The position numbers and the translations under genes are program-made. From Chryseobacterium sp. KACC 21268 (GTDB lineage: Bacteria; Bacteroidota; Bacteroidia; Flavobacteriales; Weeksellaceae), in NCBI GenBank assembly GCA_028736075.1, contig CP117875.1, forward strand, positions 3,472,001 through 3,536,000: a DNA stretch of 64,000 bases, read 5' to 3'. A model generated the notes under the pieces. It was not told where the DNA came from and made no database searches. It was given only the letters and a program-made list of their open reading frames with translations. Shown here one piece after another: positions 1 through 8,561 of this stretch (within the stretch, counting starts at the first letter, position 1; every line of letters begins with the position of its first letter).

Positions 1-226
1 TGCTTACCAAAGGCGTCATTCTCACGATGTCCCAAGTCGTATTTCCCGCAAGAATAGAGCTGTTTGCGACGTTGAAAACCGTTCTGTCTGCTTTGTTTTC
101 GACGGTTGGTTTTCTGGCGACCAAAGTCACGGCTTCTATTTCTTTGGATTTGATGGTATCACTTGTCGTTTGCGCGAAAGATAATGCTCCAGCAAACAAT
201 CCCACAGAGGATAAGAGTAATTTCAT
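1..226 (-). CDS. TonB-dependent receptor, N-terminal part (runs off the window)
   Basis: Reading down from an ATG at 226, the first 75 codons are open to the window edge. They start with a signal peptide (MKLLLSSVGLFAGALSFAQ) and continue with 'IEAVTLVARKPTVENKADRT', then a 'VFNVANSSILAGNTTWDIVR' stretch. This is the start of the plug region of the outer-membrane beta-barrel family of TonB-dependent receptors in Flavobacteriia. Such proteins import siderophores, vitamins or glycans through the outer membrane using TonB energy. The substrate cannot be told from this fragment. An ATG five bases upstream (231) is closed by a stop after one codon, so 226 is the start. The gene is divergent from the gene at 336. 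Family assignment is fairly sure. Confidence 0.8.
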   Translation of the reverse strand, partial: MKLLLSSVGLFAGALSFAQTTSDTIKSKEIEAVTLVARKPTVENKADRTVFNVANSSILAGNTTWDIVRMTPLVS

Positions 227-290
227 TTCATAGTTTTCTTATTAGACAACTATCGGAGCTTAATTGTTACATTGGAAACTGAAATCTTTT

Positions 291-318
291 TTGATAGTCT
301 TAATTTTATTTAAATTTG
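291..318 (+). promoter_or_regulatory. Bacteroidota-type promoter for the gene at 336
   Basis: TTG at 291-293, a 17-base spacer and TAAATTTG at 311-318 match the flavobacterial -33/-7 consensus (TTG, 17-23 bases, TAnnTTTG). The start codon follows 17 bases after the -7 box. Confidence 0.65.
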
Positions 319-335
319 GGAAAACATAAAATCAA

Positions 336-911
336 ATGAGTGAAAAAGTTGACAAGCACATCCAAGAAGCCAAACAATGGAAAGACGAGATGAATACTTT
401 GAGAACCATCATCTTAGACTGCCAGTTGGAGGAAGATTTCAAATGGGGAAAACCTTGTTACGCGTCCAATGGGAAAAATATTGTTCTGATTCAAGGTTTC
501 AAAGAATATTTTGCGCTTTTATTTTTCAAAGGTGGCATAATGAAAGATTCGCATCAACTCCTTGTAAAAATGGGAGAAAATACGCAAGCCGGAAGACAAA
601 TGCGTTTTGAAAATGTTCAGGATATTTTAAGTAAAAAGGACATCATCAAAGATTATATTTTCGAAGCCCTAAAAATTGAAGAACGTGGAGAAAAAGTAGA
701 AATAAAAAAGGAAGCAACAGCAATTCCAGTAGAATTTCAAATGAAACTAGATGAAAATCCAACATTGAAATCAGCTTTCGAAGCTTTGACAGCTGGAAGA
801 CAACGCGCTTATCTCATTCATTTTTCAGCACCGAAACAATCCAAAACCAGAGACTCCAGAATTGAAAAATATATCCCAAATATTCTTGATGGAAAAGGGA
901 TGAATGATTAA
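336..911 (+). CDS. DUF1801 / YdeI-OmpD-associated family protein
   Basis: A 191-residue cytoplasmic protein with no signal peptide or membrane segment. The N-terminal two thirds (about residues 15-115) has the DUF1801/YdhG-like pattern: 'FKWGKPCY' followed by a 'ALLFFKGG' strand. The C-terminal part (about 130-190) has the YdeI/OmpD-associated helix 'FEALTAGRQRAYLIHFSAPK', a small domain thought to be a helical substrate- or nucleic-acid-contacting module. No biochemical function is established for the family. It stands alone behind its own promoter and is followed by a long palindrome that may end its transcript. Family assignment is good; role unknown. Confidence 0.8.
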   Translation: MSEKVDKHIQEAKQWKDEMNTLRTIILDCQLEEDFKWGKPCYASNGKNIVLIQGFKEYFALLFFKGGIMKDSHQLLVKMGENTQAGRQMRFENVQDILSKKDIIKDYIFEALKIEERGEKVEIKKEATAIPVEFQMKLDENPTLKSAFEALTAGRQRAYLIHFSAPKQSKTRDSRIEKYIPNILDGKGMND

Positions 912-928
912 TTTAAAATAAAAAAATG

Positions 929-979
929 CTCGTAGATTTTGGCAAATTCTTAAAACTAAGGATTTGCTAAATCTACGAG
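929..979. repeat. 51-base intergenic palindrome
   Basis: CTCGTAGATTT at 929-939 pairs with AAATCTACGAG at 969-979. Inside, GCAAAT (942-947) pairs with ATTTGC (962-967) and CTTA with TAAG around an AAAC loop. No T-tract follows on either strand, so it is not a standard terminator. It could still end or stabilise the 336-911 transcript, or be a mobile-type palindrome. Confidence 0.7.
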
Positions 980-1010
980 ATAAATATTTTGTTAAAAACA
1001 ACTAATCGAT

Positions 1011-1574
1011 ATGAAAAACAAACCTCGGCTTTCCTTAGAACAACAATCAGAATTAATAAAGATTCTGAAAACCCGTTTCGAAAAAAATATGACGCGCCAC
1101 GAGAATATCAACTGGGAAAACGTTCAGAAAAAACTGGAATCAAATCCTGAAAGACTCTGGTCACTCAGTGAAATGGAAAGAACCGAAGGCGAACCAGATG
1201 TTGTTGGTTATGATAAAAAAACAGACGAATATCTCTTTTTCGATTGTTCCGCAGAAAGTCCAAAGGGCAGACGAAGCCTTTGCTACGACCGAAAAGCTTT
1301 AGATTCCAGAAAGGAAAACAAACCGGCAAATAGCGCCATAGATTTGGCCAATGAAATCGGAATCGAGATTTTGGACGAAGCACAATATCGCCATTTGCAA
1401 TCTTTAGGAAACTTTGATTTGAAAACGTCGAGCTGGATAAAAACGCCGGAAGACATTAGGAAATTAGGTGGCGCAGTTTTCTGTGATAAGCGTTACAACA
1501 TGGTTTTCCTTTATCACAACGGTGCGGAATCTTATTATTCGGCGAGAGGTCTTCGTGGTTTTTTGAAAGTTTGA
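1011..1574 (+). CDS. DUF4256 domain-containing protein
   Basis: A 187-residue soluble protein that fits DUF4256 along its whole length: 'RLWSLSEMERTEGEPDVVGY' in the N-terminal half, then 'YLFFDCSAESPKGRRSLCYD', and the C-terminal 'WIKTPEDIRKLGGAVFCDKR'. Members are typically 180-190 residues. The function is unknown; the conserved Cys, Asp and Arg residues in the 'FDCSAESPKGRRS' segment suggest an enzyme, which is inference. It lies 31 bases after the palindrome at 929-979 and 16 bases before the next gene, so the two may share a transcript. Confidence 0.85.
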   Translation: MKNKPRLSLEQQSELIKILKTRFEKNMTRHENINWENVQKKLESNPERLWSLSEMERTEGEPDVVGYDKKTDEYLFFDCSAESPKGRRSLCYDRKALDSRKENKPANSAIDLANEIGIEILDEAQYRHLQSLGNFDLKTSSWIKTPEDIRKLGGAVFCDKRYNMVFLYHNGAESYYSARGLRGFLKV

Positions 1575-1590
1575 ATTAATAATTAAAATT

Positions 1591-2658
1591 ATGAAGACAA
1601 AAAATTATTTCGTACTACTTATTTTTCTATCAATAAATATTTATGCTCAAAATAAAGCATTTAAATGTGAAAAAGTTTATGATGCAGTGAAGTTAATTGA
1701 TGAACAGAAATATAATGAAGCAATAAAAATTCTTGAAGAATGCGAAAAAGTTGACCCTGCGGACTACACTTATCCGTATGAAATAGCATTAGCAAAATCA
1801 TATAGCAAAGATTATGATGGAGCAATAAAAAAATTGATTGAGATAAAAAACTATAAAGAAATTAAAGACAATTATTATCAACTATTGGGAAACAATTACG
1901 ATTACAAAGGTGATTCTGCAATGGCAATTAAAACCTATGATGAAGGTCTTAAAAAATTTCCTAAATCTGGAAGGCTATATTTGGAAAAAGGAGTAATGTA
2001 TGAATCTTCAAAACCAATTGAAGCCATAAAAATTTACGAAAAAGGAATTGAAGTAGAACCAATGTACCCCTCAAACTATTATCGGGTTGCAAAGATTTAT
2101 TTGAAAACAAATGATAGACTCTCTGGACTAATATATGGTGAGGTTTTTATGAACCTTGAACGAACCACTTCTAGAACTCAGGAAATGAGCAAACTTTTAT
2201 ATGAAGGATATAAAGAATCTTTAATTTTCGTATCACAAAATCAAAAGAAAACTGAATTTTGCCCCGCAATAATTGATGCTGAAAAATATGAAAAAAATAA
2301 AGCCTTGCCTCTTTGTATGAACTTCGCATATGGTTTTGTTGTAGCAATGATGGATTACAATGACTTTACTTATGATAATTTTGCACAAATGAGAAAAAAA
2401 TTCCTTAAAGAATATCAAAATGTAAAAACTAAAAACGCTCCTAATGTTTTATTAAACTATTTTAAAACAATGGATGAAAATAAGGTTTATAATGCATACA
2501 ATTATTACATATTTCAAATCGCTAATAAAAATGCTTTCGCAGAATGGCAAACTATAAACAAAAATGAATATGATAGTTTTGTAGAATGGTACACCAAATC
2601 CGGAAATGAGTTGAAAATAGATTCAAAGAACATCTTTATTTCAGACCAAATCAAATAG
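1591..2658 (+). CDS. Secreted tetratricopeptide-repeat protein
   Basis: A 355-residue protein with a signal peptide (residues 1-20, ending IYAQ) and no lipobox. Residues about 25-175 hold TPR-like helical pairs, such as 'DGAIKKLIEIKNYKEIKDN' and 'YDEGLKKFPKSGRLYLEKG'. The C-terminal half has no recognised domain. TPR proteins are protein-interaction scaffolds, so a periplasmic assembly or stress role is possible, but no partner is indicated. It is convergent with the Fur-type regulator, with only 12 bases between the stops. Its base composition is visibly more AT-rich than the housekeeping genes nearby, as often seen in lineage-specific genes. Confidence 0.75.
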   Translation: MKTKNYFVLLIFLSINIYAQNKAFKCEKVYDAVKLIDEQKYNEAIKILEECEKVDPADYTYPYEIALAKSYSKDYDGAIKKLIEIKNYKEIKDNYYQLLGNNYDYKGDSAMAIKTYDEGLKKFPKSGRLYLEKGVMYESSKPIEAIKIYEKGIEVEPMYPSNYYRVAKIYLKTNDRLSGLIYGEVFMNLERTTSRTQEMSKLLYEGYKESLIFVSQNQKKTEFCPAIIDAEKYEKNKALPLCMNFAYGFVVAMMDYNDFTYDNFAQMRKKFLKEYQNVKTKNAPNVLLNYFKTMDENKVYNAYNYYIFQIANKNAFAEWQTINKNEYDSFVEWYTKSGNELKIDSKNIFISDQIK

Positions 2659-2670
2659 CCAAATTTGAAT

Positions 2671-3045
2671 TTAGTGGCAATCCTTACAAACACCCGTCAG
2701 CACACAATTCACACTTTCCACTTGATAATTTGCTGGCAAAGAAAACTGAACTGGAACCGGCAGACATTCTATCGTTTGACAAACCGTGCACCGGAAATGA
2801 AAATGATGGTCGGCTAATTTTTTTTCATCACATTTGATGCAGACGGCGAAGTATTGTTTCCCGTCTTCCGCTACAATCCTGTGGAGAATTCCGTCTTCGC
2901 AAAATCTATTTAAGACTCTGTAAATTGTGGCTCTGTCCATTTCCAGATTGATTTTCCCCTCGATGGCGTCTTGGCTCATCGCCTTTCCTGTGGTCGTCAA
3001 CAGATTCAAGACGGCTTCTTTTGCGGGTGTATTTCTTCTTTTCAT
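2671..3045 (-). CDS. Fur-family transcriptional regulator
   Basis: A 124-residue regulator using the ATG at 3045; the frame remains open to a TTG at 3069, but the shorter form starts like the family ('KRRNTPAKEAVLNLL'). Residues 1-75 form the winged helix that binds DNA, with recognition helix 'MDRATIYRVLNRF'. The C-terminal metal-binding dimerisation half has CxxC at 'CIKCDEKK', the HHHxHFxCxxC-like segment 'DHHFHFRCTVC', and a final CKDC. It could sense Zn, Fe or peroxide; the sequence is close to zinc-responsive (Zur-like) members but cannot be assigned. It is divergent from the flavoprotein at 3170 and might control it. Confidence 0.85.
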   Translation of the reverse strand: MKRRNTPAKEAVLNLLTTTGKAMSQDAIEGKINLEMDRATIYRVLNRFCEDGILHRIVAEDGKQYFAVCIKCDEKKLADHHFHFRCTVCQTIECLPVPVQFSLPANYQVESVNCVLTGVCKDCH

Positions 3046-3063
3046 TTTATTAATGCGATTCTG

Positions 3064-3093
3064 TTGCAATAATAGAAATTAATCTTAACTTTG
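3064..3093 (+). promoter_or_regulatory. Promoter of the flavoprotein gene at 3170
   Basis: TTG at 3064-3066, 19 bases, then TAACTTTG at 3086-3093: a full match to the flavobacterial consensus. It predicts a 5' leader of about 70 bases. The promoter overlaps the upstream edge of the divergent Fur-family gene. Confidence 0.65.
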
Positions 3094-3104
3094 GCAAGAG
3101 ATAA

Positions 3105-3140
3105 TTGGCTTTTGGCAATTAGCTTTTGGCGAGTAGCTTT
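3105..3140. repeat. 14-base minisatellite in the 5' leader of the gene at 3170
   Basis: TTGGCTTTTGGCAA, TTAGCTTTTGGCGA and a partial GTAGCTTT follow each other head to tail between the promoter and the start codon. Confidence 0.6.
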
Positions 3141-3169
3141 CAATTAAGAATATTAATAGAAAAATTAAA

Positions 3170-4072
3170 ATGGAAAATCAATACGATGTAATTATAATTG
3201 GAGGCAGTTATGCAGGACTTTCTTCAGCGATGTGTTTGGGACGTTCACTTAGAAACGTTTTGGTCATCGATAGTGGAAAACCTTGCAATGCACAGACGCC
3301 ACATTCGCAAAACTTCCTGACGCAAGACGGAAAAACGCCGAAAGAAATTTCGATAATTGCCAAAGAACAAGTTGAGAAATATAAGACGGTCGAGTTTTAC
3401 GAAGGTTTGGCGACAGCAGGCATCAAAACAGAAAATGGTTTTGAAATCACAACTGGAAACGGCGAGAAATTCTCATCAAAAAAACTGATTTTCGCAACTG
3501 GAATTGTGGATGAAGTTCCAAACATCAAAGGTTTCAAAGAATGCTGGGGAATTTCGTTAATCCATTGTCCATATTGTCACGGCTATGAATTTCAGAACAA
3601 AAAAACAGGCATCATTGCGAATGGCGACCGCGGTTTTCACATTGCATCTTTAGTAAATAATCTGACCAAAGATTTGACGATTTTCACAAGAGGAAAAGCT
3701 GATTTCACCGATGAGCAACTTGAAAAATTAAATAAAAATAATATTCAAATTATCGAAACCGAGATTGAAGAATTGAAACATCAAAACGGAATGGTCGAAA
3801 GCCTGATTTTATCCGATGGCAATGTCTTGAACTTCGAAGCGGTTTACGGCGCGTTTCCATTCACTCAACATTCCGACATTGCCGAATCTTTGGGTTGCGA
3901 GATGACAGAAATGGGCCACATCAAAATCGACCAATTTCAGAAGACAAATGTTGCAGGATTCTTGGCTTGCGGTGACAATTCCAGCCCGATGCGTTCTGTT
4001 GCCAATGCGGTTTACACCGGAAATCTGGCTGGCGCGATGGTGAACGCGGAGTTGACCGCAGAATCATTTTAG
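3170..4072 (+). CDS. Thioredoxin reductase-like NAD(P)/FAD-dependent oxidoreductase
   Basis: A 300-residue flavoprotein. Residues 7-20 (IIIGGSYAGLSSAM) form the FAD-binding Rossmann motif, and 'CPYCHGYE' near residue 137 supplies the CxxC redox pair of thioredoxin reductases. 'FLACGDNSS' near the C-terminus is the second FAD-contact motif. The NADPH-binding loop is atypical ('IIANGDRG' instead of GGGDSA), as in a subgroup of uncharacterised thioredoxin reductase-like enzymes that may use another donor. It probably transfers electrons from a pyridine nucleotide or other donor to a disulfide substrate; the partner is unknown. The next gene, a Crp/Fnr regulator, lies 47 bases downstream, and co-transcription suggests a redox-stress unit. 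Confidence 0.85.
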   Translation: MENQYDVIIIGGSYAGLSSAMCLGRSLRNVLVIDSGKPCNAQTPHSQNFLTQDGKTPKEISIIAKEQVEKYKTVEFYEGLATAGIKTENGFEITTGNGEKFSSKKLIFATGIVDEVPNIKGFKECWGISLIHCPYCHGYEFQNKKTGIIANGDRGFHIASLVNNLTKDLTIFTRGKADFTDEQLEKLNKNNIQIIETEIEELKHQNGMVESLILSDGNVLNFEAVYGAFPFTQHSDIAESLGCEMTEMGHIKIDQFQKTNVAGFLACGDNSSPMRSVANAVYTGNLAGAMVNAELTAESF

Positions 4073-4119
4073 ACCATTAAAATTGAATCTTTATATTCGC
4101 AAATCAAAACCTTAATGGA

Positions 4120-4695
4120 ATGAACATCCTGCGAAATCACATCGAAAAAATAATTACCCTCACAGACGAGGAATTTGAGTTGATTGATTCCTGCTTTCAT
4201 TCTAAAAAGTACAGAAAAAAGGATTTAGTCATCAAAGAAAATGATTCTGTAAGCCAAGTGTATTTCATTGTTTCTGGCTTAATGAAATTGTACGTCATAG
4301 ACCGCGATACCAATGAACATATCATCTCCTTTTCTATGGAAGACTGGTGGGAAACGGATTATATGGCATTCTACACCGAGAGCAAAGCCACGCAGTTTTT
4401 GCAATGTTTGGAAGATACGGAAGTGCTTTGTCTGTCATTTTCAGATTATCAAAAACTTAATGAGGCGATTCCAAAACTTGAACATTTTTTCCTCAAAAAA
4501 GCAATTGGAGGACATATTGCCAATCAGAAAAGAATTTTGTCTTTGCTTACTTTGACGGCCAAAGAAAAATATGAACAGCTCCTACATTCCTATTCAAGCC
4601 TGTTGCAGAGAATTCCAAAGACGGTTTTAGCAAATTATCTCGGCGTGTCTCGTGAGACCTTGAGTCGATTTTTTGTAGAATCGAAAAAGATGTGA
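4120..4695 (+). CDS. Crp/Fnr-family transcriptional regulator
   Basis: A 191-residue regulator. Residues about 25-115 form the cyclic-nucleotide-binding-type beta roll ('KKDLVIKENDSVSQVYFIVS', 'LMKLYVIDRD'). After the long dimer helix, the C-terminal helix-turn-helix is 'IPKTVLANYLGVSRETLSRF'. There are no N-terminal cysteines for an Fe-S cluster, so it is not an oxygen-sensing Fnr, and the effector is unknown. A closer ATG at 4115 is followed by an in-frame stop, leaving 4120 as the start. It lies between the flavoprotein and the RidA-like gene, all on the plus strand. Confidence 0.88.
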   Translation: MNILRNHIEKIITLTDEEFELIDSCFHSKKYRKKDLVIKENDSVSQVYFIVSGLMKLYVIDRDTNEHIISFSMEDWWETDYMAFYTESKATQFLQCLEDTEVLCLSFSDYQKLNEAIPKLEHFFLKKAIGGHIANQKRILSLLTLTAKEKYEQLLHSYSSLLQRIPKTVLANYLGVSRETLSRFFVESKKM

Positions 4696-4764
4696 TGTAC
4701 ATCACACAAGATATTTCGGGCATCGGCGGAACTTTGCTCCATCATTAAATTAAAATTATTTAAA

Positions 4765-5154
4765 ATGGAAAAAAGAATCATCAATCCCTGGAAATGGCAG
4801 GATGCAAGAAATTATGCTCAAGCTGTGGAAGTCAAGAATGTGCAAAGTACACTTTATGTTTCCGGGCAAACTGCTATAGATGATGATGGAATATCAAGTG
4901 ATGCTGATATGCGAACTCAACTCATCAAAACTTTGGAAAATCTTGAAAAGGTCATTCATCAGGCAGATTTTGAATTAAAAAACATTGTTCGTCTCAATGT
5001 TTACACCACTGAGCATTCTGAATTGTTTGAGAACTTTGATGTTCTCCAAAACTGGATTTCCAAGAATGGAATTCAACAGGCAACAACCGTGATGGAAGTC
5101 AAAACATTATTCGAAACTTTGAAGGTGGAATTGGAAGCCACCGTTGTAAAATAA
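4765..5154 (+). CDS. RidA-like protein without the catalytic arginine
   Basis: A 129-residue member of the YjgF/YER057c/UK114 (Rid) family, recognisable by 'TLYVSGQTAIDDDG', 'TLENLEKVIHQADFELKNIV' and the C-terminal 'LKVELEATVV' strand. Archetypal RidA hydrolyses reactive enamine/imine intermediates such as those released by threonine dehydratase, using an arginine in the segment ARxxVEVxxLP. Here that segment reads ATTVMEVKTLF, with Thr in place of Arg, so imine deaminase activity is doubtful. It may belong to another Rid subfamily. The gene lies 69 bases after the Crp/Fnr regulator and ends at a strong terminator. Confidence 0.85.
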   Translation: MEKRIINPWKWQDARNYAQAVEVKNVQSTLYVSGQTAIDDDGISSDADMRTQLIKTLENLEKVIHQADFELKNIVRLNVYTTEHSELFENFDVLQNWISKNGIQQATTVMEVKTLFETLKVELEATVVK

Positions 5155-5161
5155 ATAAAAA

Positions 5162-5192
5162 AACCGTCCTAAGTAATCAGGACGGTTTTTTT
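5162..5192. terminator. Bidirectional terminator between the RidA-like gene and mdh
   Basis: AACCGTCCT (5162-5170) pairs perfectly with AGGACGGTT (5179-5187) around an 8-base loop. A T-run follows on the plus strand and an A-run precedes it, giving a T-run on the minus strand as well. It serves the two convergent genes. Confidence 0.9.
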
Positions 5193-5209
5193 ATATCAAA
5201 ATCTAAAGC

Positions 5210-6136
5210 TTAGAACTTCAAATCTCCGTTCACATCTCTTACAGCTTTTGCAGCCTCAGCAAACTTCGCTTTTTCGTCTTCTGTCAATGTAATGTCTACA
5301 ATCTTCTCAACACCATCTTTTCCGATAATTGCTGGAACACCAAGACAGATGTCGCTTTCGCCATATTCGCCGTCAAGCATCAATGAACAAGGAATCATTT
5401 TCTTTTGGTCGCAAAGGATGGACTGAACCATTACAGAAACCGCCGCGCCTGGTGCGTACCAAGCAGAAGTTCCTAATAATTTGGTCAATGTTGCTCCACC
5501 AACTTTGGTTTCTTCGATAACATTTGCTTTTTGCTCATCGCTCAAGAATTCTGAAACTGGAACACCATTTCTAGTTGCTTTGCTGAAAAGTGGCAACATT
5601 CCTGTGTCAGAATGCGCCGCGATCACCATTCCGTCCACATCAGAGATTGGAGATTCCAAGGCTTCTGCCAATCTGTATTTGAATCTTGCAGAGTCCAAAG
5701 CACCACCCATTCCGATGATTCTTTCTTTTGGAAGTCCACTAGTTTTGTGTACCAAATACGCCATTGTATCCATTGGATTGGAAACCACAATGATGATTAC
5801 ATCTGGCGAATGTTTTACCAAGTTTTGAGTCACCTCTTTCACGATTCCAGCGTTGATTCCGATCAATTCTTCTCTCGTCATTCCCGGTTTTCTTGGGATT
5901 CCGGATGTGATCACAGCTACTTTGGAACCTGCAGTTTTGGAATAATCTCCAGTTGTTCCGGTAATTTTGGTGTCAAAACCGTTAAGAGAAGCTGTTTGCA
6001 TTAGGTCCATTGCTTTTCCTTCTGCGAAACCTTCTTTGATGTCCACCAAAACAACTTCTGCTGCAAAATCTTTCATTGCAATGTATTCTGCACAACTGGC
6101 TCCTACTGCGCCTGCGCCAACTACGGTAACTTTCAT
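5210..6136 (-). CDS. mdh: Malate dehydrogenase
   Basis: A 308-residue NAD-dependent malate dehydrogenase of the lactate-dehydrogenase-like type, which interconverts malate and oxaloacetate in the TCA cycle. Visible features are the dinucleotide motif GAGAVGA (7-13), Asp32 for NAD specificity, the substrate arginines in PRKPGMTR (81-88), and the catalytic His175 in AAHSDTG. Length and motifs are standard. The gene is transcribed alone, with a leader of up to about 95 bases; a TATATTTA sequence at 6231-6238 (minus strand) is a candidate -7 box. It is divergent from pfkA. Confidence 0.95.
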   Translation of the reverse strand: MKVTVVGAGAVGASCAEYIAMKDFAAEVVLVDIKEGFAEGKAMDLMQTASLNGFDTKITGTTGDYSKTAGSKVAVITSGIPRKPGMTREELIGINAGIVKEVTQNLVKHSPDVIIIVVSNPMDTMAYLVHKTSGLPKERIIGMGGALDSARFKYRLAEALESPISDVDGMVIAAHSDTGMLPLFSKATRNGVPVSEFLSDEQKANVIEETKVGGATLTKLLGTSAWYAPGAAVSVMVQSILCDQKKMIPCSLMLDGEYGESDICLGVPAIIGKDGVEKIVDITLTEDEKAKFAEAAKAVRDVNGDLKF

Positions 6137-6367
6137 AATGTATTTATTTGTTTGTTTTTTGATATTATGGATCGGTAGATCTCACAATATTATTATCTGA
6201 TTAGTTTAAAATTTCATTTTGTATTGTTCGTAAATATAATAAAACTTGGAAAGCCTGAGAAAAAATTAATTCTAATATTTGTCATATTTCATATCAAGAA
6301 CCGGATAATCTATGATATAATTTACAGCATAATATTAAAGTCGTTCTTTAATGTGATTCCTATTTCG

Positions 6368-6375
6368 TAAATTTG
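6368..6375 (+). promoter_or_regulatory. -7 box of pfkA
   Basis: TAAATTTG matches TAnnTTTG exactly, 20 bases before the ATG. No clear TTG was found 17-23 bases upstream. Confidence 0.5.
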
Positions 6376-6395
6376 CTTTGAAAAAAATTGAAAAT

Positions 6396-7382
6396 ATGTC
6401 AGAAAACAACATAAAATCTATTGCGGTTTTGACTTCTGGAGGCGATGCTCCTGGGATGAATGCTGCACTTAGAGCTGTTGTAAGAACAGCAAATCACTAC
6501 AAGATAGACTGTTATGGTATCCGCGAAGGTTACAATGGTCTTATTGCAGGTGATATAATAAAGATGGGACCACGTTCTGTCAAAAATATTATCAATCAAG
6601 GTGGAACGATTCTGAAGTCTGCCAGATCAAAGGAATTTATGACGCCGGAAGGCAGAAAAAAAGCTTATGATCAATGTGTCAAATTAGGTGTGGATGCGAT
6701 AGTTTGTATCGGTGGAGACGGAAGTTTTACAGGTGCAAAGGTTTTCAATGAGGAACACGGCATCAAAGTAATTGGTGTTCCAGGAACCATTGACAACGAT
6801 ATCTTCGGTACAGACAAAACCATTGGTTATGACACTGCGCTTAATACGGCGATGGATTCTATCGACAAGATCCGTGATACGGCAACTTCCCACAACAGAG
6901 TTTTCTTTGTGGAAGTGATGGGACGTGATGCAGGTTTTATTGCGCTCAACAGTGGAATCGCAACTGGCGCACTTGACATCCTGATCCCGGAAAGAAAAGA
7001 TAGTTTGGAAGATCTCTTCAACACGTTCAGAACTGCTGAAAAAGTAGGAAAATCATCCAGCATTGTAGTGGTAGCGGAAGGTGAAGAACTTGGAAACATC
7101 TACGATCTTGCGAAAGCGACCAAAGGAGAATTCCCTAACTACGACATCCGTGTAACCATTTTGGGCCACATTCAAAGAGGTGGATCACCGAGCTGTGCCG
7201 ACAGGGTACTTGCAAGCCACTTGGGCTATGGTGCCGTAATCGGTCTAATGGAAGGACAGAACAAAGTAATGGTCGGAATGCAGTCGAACAAGATCGTCTA
7301 CACTCCAATAGAAGAAGCCATCAAAAAACATAACGAAATAGACAAGGATCTACTGAAAATAGCTGAGATTTTGGCGATGTAA
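6396..7382 (+). CDS. pfkA: ATP-dependent 6-phosphofructokinase
   Basis: A 328-residue phosphofructokinase, which phosphorylates fructose 6-phosphate in glycolysis. It shows the ATP-site GGDAPGMNA near the N-terminus, GGDGSFTGA, the catalytic TIDND segment (in GTIDNDIFGTDKTIGYDTA), MGRDAG, and the fructose-phosphate loop 'HIQRGGSPSCADR'. The glycine of GGDGS at the ATP site marks it as ATP- rather than pyrophosphate-dependent. The frame extends to a TTG at 6378, but the ATG at 6396 gives the usual family start (MSENNIKSIAVLTSGG) and sits 20 bases after the -7 box. gapA follows 58 bases downstream. Confidence 0.95.
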   Translation: MSENNIKSIAVLTSGGDAPGMNAALRAVVRTANHYKIDCYGIREGYNGLIAGDIIKMGPRSVKNIINQGGTILKSARSKEFMTPEGRKKAYDQCVKLGVDAIVCIGGDGSFTGAKVFNEEHGIKVIGVPGTIDNDIFGTDKTIGYDTALNTAMDSIDKIRDTATSHNRVFFVEVMGRDAGFIALNSGIATGALDILIPERKDSLEDLFNTFRTAEKVGKSSSIVVVAEGEELGNIYDLAKATKGEFPNYDIRVTILGHIQRGGSPSCADRVLASHLGYGAVIGLMEGQNKVMVGMQSNKIVYTPIEEAIKKHNEIDKDLLKIAEILAM

Positions 7383-7434
7383 TTCCTTATTTTTTCGTAA
7401 ATTTATAGTAACAAAAAAAACCTTAATATTTTAA

Positions 7435-8445
<1,011 letters not shown>

Positions 8446-8467
8446 TCTGAATCATTCAATAAAACTG

Positions 8468-8500
8468 AAACCTTTCAATTCATTTTGGAAGGTTTTTTTA
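8468..8500 (+). terminator. Terminator of gapA
   Basis: AAACCTTTC (8468-8476) pairs with GGAAGGTTT (8488-8496) with one G-T pair, followed by a T-run. Confidence 0.85.
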
Positions 8501-8561
8501 TTTTAATCAATGATAAAACTCAGCGTCCAATTTTGGAGCAATAATTGTAACTTTATCCTAG

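Noticed and set aside
27-233. 68-codon plus-strand frame at the window start
   Set aside because: It is antisense to a clear signal peptide and TonB-dependent receptor start on the minus strand.
5329-6200. Several plus-strand frames of 60-130 codons opposite mdh
   Set aside because: All are antisense to a fully conserved malate dehydrogenase and have no coding features of their own.
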